From: Bin5 sp965232575
GTDB taxonomy: Bacteria; Chloroflexota; Anaerolineae; Caldilineales; Caldilineaceae
Reading direction: 5' to 3'
DNA length: 64,000 nt
NCBI GenBank assembly: GCA_965232575.1
Contig: CBDDPZ010000009.1
Span: 744,001-808,000 of the forward strand
Position numbers and translations under genes: made by a program. Positions 59,989 to 64,000 of this stretch are shown here, one piece after another; position 1 is the first letter of the stretch, and the number at the start of each line of letters is the position of its first letter. The notes under the pieces are model-generated. The model was not told the origin of the DNA. It ran no database searches and was given only the letters and a program-made list of their open reading frames with translations.

Positions 59989-61334
59989 AGCAGCTACCGC
60001 AGATTACGCCTCGACAGGCAGCAGCCCTTGTTAAGTCAGGGGACACGATTCTCGTCGGCGGTTTCGGTATGACCGGCAATCCCACACAGATCTTGCACGC
60101 TCTGGCCGAGACGGATGTTGGCGGCTTGACCTATATCGCCAACAACGTTGGCGAGCCGGGCCTGGGCGGCGGGCGATTGCTGCGCAATGGGCAAATCAAG
60201 AAAGCGATCGGCTCCTTTTTCACCAGTAATCCCGAGGCGGTGGCGGCCGCGCAATCGGGCGCAATCGAGTTCGAAGTAATGCCCCAGGGAACAATGGTTG
60301 AAGCGATTCGGGCTGGCGGTGCAGGAATAGGAGGTTTCTTCACGCCCACAGCCGCGGGCACGGTCCTGTCTGAAGGTCGGGAGACGAAGTGCATCGACGG
60401 ACGTCTACACGTCTTTCAGCCTGCTCTTAAGGCCGATGTCGCGCTTGTCCGAGCCTGGAGCGCTGATACGACGGGCAACCTTAGCTACCGAATGACCGAG
60501 CAGAACTTCAACTGGGCCATGGCCACCGCTGCCGATCTTGTCATAGCTGAAGTCGAGGAATGTCTGCCCGCCGGAGAACTTCCTCCGGAGAGCGTCCATA
60601 CACCAGGTTGCTACGTAGATTATCTTGTGCCCGTGCAGACAACGGTGGCCGACCTGGGATCGTCGGCGTCCATTGTGGACAGTGGCAAAAAGGCGGGCGG
60701 CCTGCGCATGAAACTGGCGCAGCGGGCGCTGGCCGAGTTGAGACCTGGGAACATCGTCAACCTGGGTGTCGGCATCCCTACACTTGTCGCCGACCTCATC
60801 ACACCTGCCCACGGCATCATATTGCATACCGAGAACGGTATGTTGGGAGTCGGCCCGGCGCCCGAAAGCGGCGGCGCGATGGAGTACCCGATTAACGCTA
60901 GTAAAATTCCGGTTACCGCTCTGCCTGGAAGCAGTTACTTCGACAGCGCCGACTCCTTCGCCATGATACGCGGTGGGCACGTAGATGTGGCGATCATGGG
61001 CGGCTTGCAAGTGGACGAGAAAGCCAATCTGGCCAACTGGGCGGCGCCGGGGAAGCCGTTGCTGGGAGTGGGCGGGGCGATGGACCTGGCATCTGGCGCC
61101 AAGCGTCTGATTGTAACGATGACCCACTCCAGCCGCGACAGCCGCTCTAAAATCGTACCTGCCTGTACGCTGCCGCTGACCGCGACCAACTCGGTGGACG
61201 TGGTCATCACGGAACTGGCCGTTTTTCGCTTTTGCGAGGGTCGCTTGACACTGACCGAATTGATGGCAGGCGTAACGCTGGAGGAAGTGCGGGCAAAGAC
61301 GGATGCGACGTTTGAGATTGCGTTGCCAGTTTGA
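59985..61334 (+). CDS. 3-oxoacid CoA-transferase, alpha and beta subunits fused
   Basis: 449 residues. Residues 1-220 are the alpha subunit (GDTILVGGFGMTGNP CoA loop, EFEVMPQGTMVEAIRAGGAGIGGF); about 235-449 are the beta subunit with HTENGMLGVGP carrying the catalytic Glu that forms the CoA thioester, and GGLQVDEKANLANW. Most bacteria use two separate genes (ScoAB/PcaIJ/AtoDA). GTG start overlaps the thiolase TGA. Probably transfers CoA from succinyl- or acetyl-CoA to acetoacetate or 3-oxoadipate. Confidence 0.92.
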   Translation: MKQLPQITPRQAAALVKSGDTILVGGFGMTGNPTQILHALAETDVGGLTYIANNVGEPGLGGGRLLRNGQIKKAIGSFFTSNPEAVAAAQSGAIEFEVMPQGTMVEAIRAGGAGIGGFFTPTAAGTVLSEGRETKCIDGRLHVFQPALKADVALVRAWSADTTGNLSYRMTEQNFNWAMATAADLVIAEVEECLPAGELPPESVHTPGCYVDYLVPVQTTVADLGSSASIVDSGKKAGGLRMKLAQRALAELRPGNIVNLGVGIPTLVADLITPAHGIILHTENGMLGVGPAPESGGAMEYPINASKIPVTALPGSSYFDSADSFAMIRGGHVDVAIMGGLQVDEKANLANWAAPGKPLLGVGGAMDLASGAKRLIVTMTHSSRDSRSKIVPACTLPLTATNSVDVVITELAVFRFCEGRLTLTELMAGVTLEEVRAKTDATFEIALPV

Positions 61335-61690
61335 TTGACTGAGCCGCGGCCGGTTCTTGCTGCATCCCGATATGTGCGGCGAGAAATCGGTTTTTCGGCC
61401 CGAATCCTGGTCGGTGCGTGCGGGGGCATTGGGCTGCCTTCCGCAGATTCGCCAACGGGGCCGGCAACCGGCGAGGAAGTGACTGAGTCGGCCAGGGCAA
61501 CTGGAAAGTAACGACCCGGAAGCCGCCAAAGACCGGATTTTCGCCGGGGCAGGCGAAGAAGTAGAAGCTCTGATCATGGAGGTCGAGGAAGGGTTTGACT
61601 TTGAGAGCAATCCGGCTCTTGTAGGCAGGCGAGATATCATACTGCGCGACAATCTCTCTGATTGAAGGGAGCAAGAAAGGACGGGCGAAA
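61335..61690. other. Intergenic region, no clear gene
   Basis: 356 bp after the CoA-transferase. A minus-strand frame here contains a stretch (PAYKSRIALKVKPFLDLHDQ) that looks weakly protein-like but has no start, family or ribosome site that I can support. Confidence 0.35.
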
Positions 61691-62069
61691 ATGAAGTTGA
61701 GAGAGTTGGGCAATCCCAAACACATTGCCTTGGAAACCTTCCGAAAGAATGGACAGGCTGTCAAGACCCCGGTTTGGACGGGTGCAAGACGGCAAGTTAC
61801 TGGTGTGGACGCAGGGCGACAGCTGGAAGGTCAAGCGCGTCCGCAACAATTCGCGCGTTCGGGTTGCCAAATGTGATATGAGGGGAAACGTCGAGGGTCC
61901 ATGGGTGGATGGCGTAGTCACCTCAATCTCAGATGACAAACAAGTGAAAAAGTCAATGGCAAGCAATTTGAGGAAAAAGTATCCCTTGATGGTAGCCTTC
62001 GTTACTCTGGTGGCAATATTGCGCAGAGAGAATACGGGACAAGTGGTCTTGGAAATTGAGGATGCATGA
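61691..62069 (+). pseudogene. PPOX-class flavin/F420-type protein, frameshifted
   Basis: ATG 61691 encodes MKLRELGNPKHIALETFRKN GQ then AVKTPVW, the family's first strands. From about 61775 the continuation DGKLLVWTQGDSWKVKRVRN followed by SRVRVAKCDMRGNVEGPWVD lies in a different frame and runs to 62069. Joined, it is a normal-length (about 125-residue) split-barrel protein. A single indel near 61770-61782 separates the parts. Confidence 0.75.
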
Positions 62070-62188
62070 TTGGCGTTCTCGCTGCAGAACAGACTTTTTG
62101 TTTCATCTCGACATAGCAAGGCTGGTTTCCGGAACAAGAGACCGAGTCATTCACTTGCTCGGCTATAGCCTATAGGAGCAGATTCCCC

Positions 62189-63712
62189 ATGAGAGCTGTG
62201 ATGGTCATGTTCGATACGTTGAACCGGCACATATTGCCGCCTTATGGCTGCGACTGGATCCATGCACCGAACTTCACTCGCCTGGCCGAGCGGACGGTAA
62301 CATTCGACAACTGCTATGTGGGCAGCATGCCCTGCATGCCGGCGCGGCGGGAGTTGCATACCGGCCGCTACAATTTTCTTCATCGCAGCTGGGGACCGCT
62401 TGAGCCTTTCGACGATTCAATGCCGGAGATTCTGTCAGAAAACGGAATCTACACGCATCTCAGCACCGACCATCAGCACTATTTCGAGGATGGCGGGGCA
62501 TCCTATCACACGCGCTACGACAGCTGGGATTTTCATCGCGGCCAGGAAGGAGACGCCTGGATCGGGCAGGTGGCAGATCCGGAAGAGCCGAAAAACATCA
62601 ACCGGACTTCCTCCTCCAGCCTCCGGCCTCCCCGACATGGAGCCAAGCGTCGGGCTGGGGATACGTCTCGCCAGGACTGGGTCAATCGGGCGGTTATGGA
62701 CAGTGAGGAGAAACAGCCGCAGGCGAAAACCTTCGCCGCCGGTTTGGACTTTATCCGCCGCAACCACGAGGAGGACAACTGGTTCCTGCAAGTGGAGACC
62801 TTCGATCCTCACGAACCATTCTTTACCCAGCAGAAATACAAGGATCTCTATCCGCACGAATACAACGGCAAGCTTTTCGACTGGCCTTCCTATCGCAAAG
62901 TGGAGGAAACAGAGGAAGAAGTGCAGCACTTGCGCTACGAATACGCGGCGCTGCTCAGTATGTGCGACGAATACCTGGGTAAAGTGTTGGACCTGATGGA
63001 TGAGTTGAACATGTGGGAAGACACAATGCTGATCGTGTGTACGGACCACGGCTTTCTATTGGGAGAGCACGACTGGTGGGCCAAAATCGTGCCGCCATTC
63101 TACAATGAAGTTGCCCACACGCCGCTCTTCATCTGGGATCCCCGCAGTCGTTTGGCCGGCGCCCGCAGGGCGCAGCTGGCGCAGATGATCGACCTGCCGG
63201 CGACTCTTCTGGAGTACTTCGGCGTCGACATTCCGTTGGACATGGAGGGGATCCCGCTAGGGGAGGTCATTGCGGAGGACACGCCGACGCGCGATGCTGT
63301 CCTGTTCGGTGTGCACGGCGGCCATGTGAACATAACGGATGGGCGCTACGTTTACATGCGCGGGCCGGTCGACCCGGCGCAGAACGAACCGCTATGCAAC
63401 TACACTTTGATGCCCAACCACATGCGGGACCGTTTTGATGTTGGGGAGCTGCAGGACATCCAGTTGGCAGAACCGTTCTCGTTCACCAAGGATTGTCGAA
63501 CGATGAAGATCGCTTCTCGACCGGTCTTGGATGCTCCCCCACGATACACGATGCTGTTTGACCTGGAGATGGACCCGGGGCAAGAGAAGCCCATTGACAA
63601 TGTGGCCGAGGAGGCCCGATTGTCTGCGCGTATGGCAGAACTCATGCAAGCCAATAGCGCGCCGCCGGAGCAGTTCGAGCGGCTGGGTCTGGCGGTTCAA
63701 GCGTCCAATTAG
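62189..63712 (+). CDS. Sulfatase-family hydrolase
   Basis: 507 residues. The formylglycine site is CMPAR (C49, P51, R53) followed by RELHTGR. Metal ligands are implied by the N-terminal MFDTLNRHILPP and the later IVCTDHGFLLGEHDWWAKI. There is no signal peptide, so it may act inside the cell or on sulfated or phosphonate substrates after uptake; Cys-type activation needs a formylglycine-generating enzyme encoded elsewhere. Many Chloroflexota carry many such genes. Monocistronic, followed by a convergent ribosomal-protein gene. Confidence 0.9.
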   Translation: MRAVMVMFDTLNRHILPPYGCDWIHAPNFTRLAERTVTFDNCYVGSMPCMPARRELHTGRYNFLHRSWGPLEPFDDSMPEILSENGIYTHLSTDHQHYFEDGGASYHTRYDSWDFHRGQEGDAWIGQVADPEEPKNINRTSSSSLRPPRHGAKRRAGDTSRQDWVNRAVMDSEEKQPQAKTFAAGLDFIRRNHEEDNWFLQVETFDPHEPFFTQQKYKDLYPHEYNGKLFDWPSYRKVEETEEEVQHLRYEYAALLSMCDEYLGKVLDLMDELNMWEDTMLIVCTDHGFLLGEHDWWAKIVPPFYNEVAHTPLFIWDPRSRLAGARRAQLAQMIDLPATLLEYFGVDIPLDMEGIPLGEVIAEDTPTRDAVLFGVHGGHVNITDGRYVYMRGPVDPAQNEPLCNYTLMPNHMRDRFDVGELQDIQLAEPFSFTKDCRTMKIASRPVLDAPPRYTMLFDLEMDPGQEKPIDNVAEEARLSARMAELMQANSAPPEQFERLGLAVQASN

Positions 63713-63726
63713 GAGAGGAACTGAAA

Positions 63727-63763
63727 GAAAAAGCGCCGTACACACATGTCGTGTGTCGGCGCA
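63727..63763 (-). terminator. Rho-independent terminator after rplS
   Basis: Arms GCGCCG..ACACAC and GTGTGT..CGGCGC (63733-63762, one bulged T) form a long stem; on the minus strand it is followed by TTTTTCTTT. It ends the rplS transcript 68 bp after its stop and also lies just after the sulfatase stop. Confidence 0.8.
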
Positions 63764-63830
63764 ATTTCGAATAGAAAAATTCTCTGCGAAGATCGCGTTG
63801 GGTCGTCCCCGGATTTGCCGGCGAGCCAGT

Positions 63831-64000
63831 CTAAACGCTTATGAAGCGTTTCTCCTTTAGACGTGCAGATTTTCCCTGCCGGTCCCGCAGGTAGTAAAGT
63901 TGCGCCCGGCGAACTTTGGTCTTGCGTAGCACCTCGACCTTATCCACGTTCTTGCTGTAAAGAGGAAAAGTACGCTCTACACCGACGCCGTGTGAGCCTG
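63831..64000 (-). CDS. rplS: 50S ribosomal protein L19, C-terminal part
   Basis: The last 55 residues of L19: GSHGVGVERTFPLYS, then VEVLRKTKVRRAQLYYLRDR and QGKSARLKEKRFISV before TAG 63831-63833. The gene runs off the window's right edge; in most bacteria rpsP-rimM-trmD lie upstream. L19 sits at the 30S-50S interface. Confidence 0.95.
   Translation of the reverse strand, partial: GSHGVGVERTFPLYSKNVDKVEVLRKTKVRRAQLYYLRDRQGKSARLKEKRFISV

Noticed and set aside
60405..61652. Long minus-strand open frame opposite the CoA-transferase
   Set aside because: It is antisense to a strongly recognised enzyme and its translation is Arg/His/Gln-rich, as expected for a codon-bias shadow.
1..64000. CRISPR arrays, rRNA, tRNA or a transposase gene
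   Set aside because: None was seen: no regularly spaced repeats, no rRNA-like stretches, no convincing cloverleaf and no DDE-type protein.

Overview
The window looks like a chromosomal segment of a Chloroflexota bacterium, most likely of the Caldilineae/Anaerolineae type. This is inferred from gene content: a long-form hibernation factor, a bacterial Elp3, a PhoPR-Pst system with an enlarged PstA, several GT-C glycosyltransferases, many secreted proteins with Pro/Thr-rich linkers, and Shine-Dalgarno initiation. No rRNA or tRNA was found to confirm the taxonomy.

Layout. 0.1-2.8 kb (minus): an extracytoplasmic thiol-oxidation pair, DsbA plus a DsbB fused to cytochrome c, followed by an anchored surface protein. 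3.2-9.1 kb: assorted oxidoreductases and hydrolases (SDR, lactonase-like propeller, 2-hydroxyacid dehydrogenase, creatininase family, epimerase) and a zinc-ribbon coiled-coil protein. 9.7-16.9 kb (plus): Flp-type pilin, ComF, Hpf, GT2, NYN nuclease, a small membrane protein, and M20 and M14 peptidases. 17-31 kb: a phosphate regulon (PhoP/PhoR, then pstSCAB-arsC-phoU) split by an accessory island at about 20.2-24.8 kb. 31-43 kb: lipoprotein, Elp3 and a divergent Trm9-like methyltransferase, galactokinase, PPOX protein, BtrH-like protein, MFS exporter, S9 peptidase and a GT39-type transferase. 43.5-45 kb: a second small AT-richer patch with two genes that each carry one in-frame stop. 45-57.8 kb (minus): GT-C transferase, exported ADP-ribosylglycohydrolase, MacAB-like efflux operon, phosphotransferase, FN3 protein and a decayed two-component system. 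58.2-64 kb (plus): DinB, thiolase, fused 3-oxoacid CoA-transferase, a frameshifted PPOX gene and a sulfatase, then the 3' end of rplS on the minus strand.

The most interesting region is the 20.2-24.8 kb island. It contains a 259-bp MITE-like element with perfect 19-bp inverted ends and an 8-bp target duplication, a run of very small overlapping ORFs, an XRE regulator with an MmyB-like C-terminal part, and a minus-strand locus that looks like a bacteriocin system. That locus encodes a precursor with an N-terminal CxxC thioredoxin-like (DCC-like) segment and a 12-cysteine halocin-C8-like tail, followed by a two-helix membrane protein that could be its immunity partner. Tandem 11-bp repeats upstream of a small ORF after phoR, and related repeats before pstS, are good candidates for the Pho operator.

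A second theme is gene disruption. A response regulator, a histidine kinase, an FN3 protein, a PPOX protein, a small HHH lipoprotein, a surface lipoprotein and a small membrane protein are all broken by single frameshifts or stops. Either the genome is actively losing genes or the consensus carries errors; the response regulator, with two independent lesions, and the clustering at 54.7-57.8 kb favour real decay for that system. All protein functions below are judged from motifs and family memory, with no database search.
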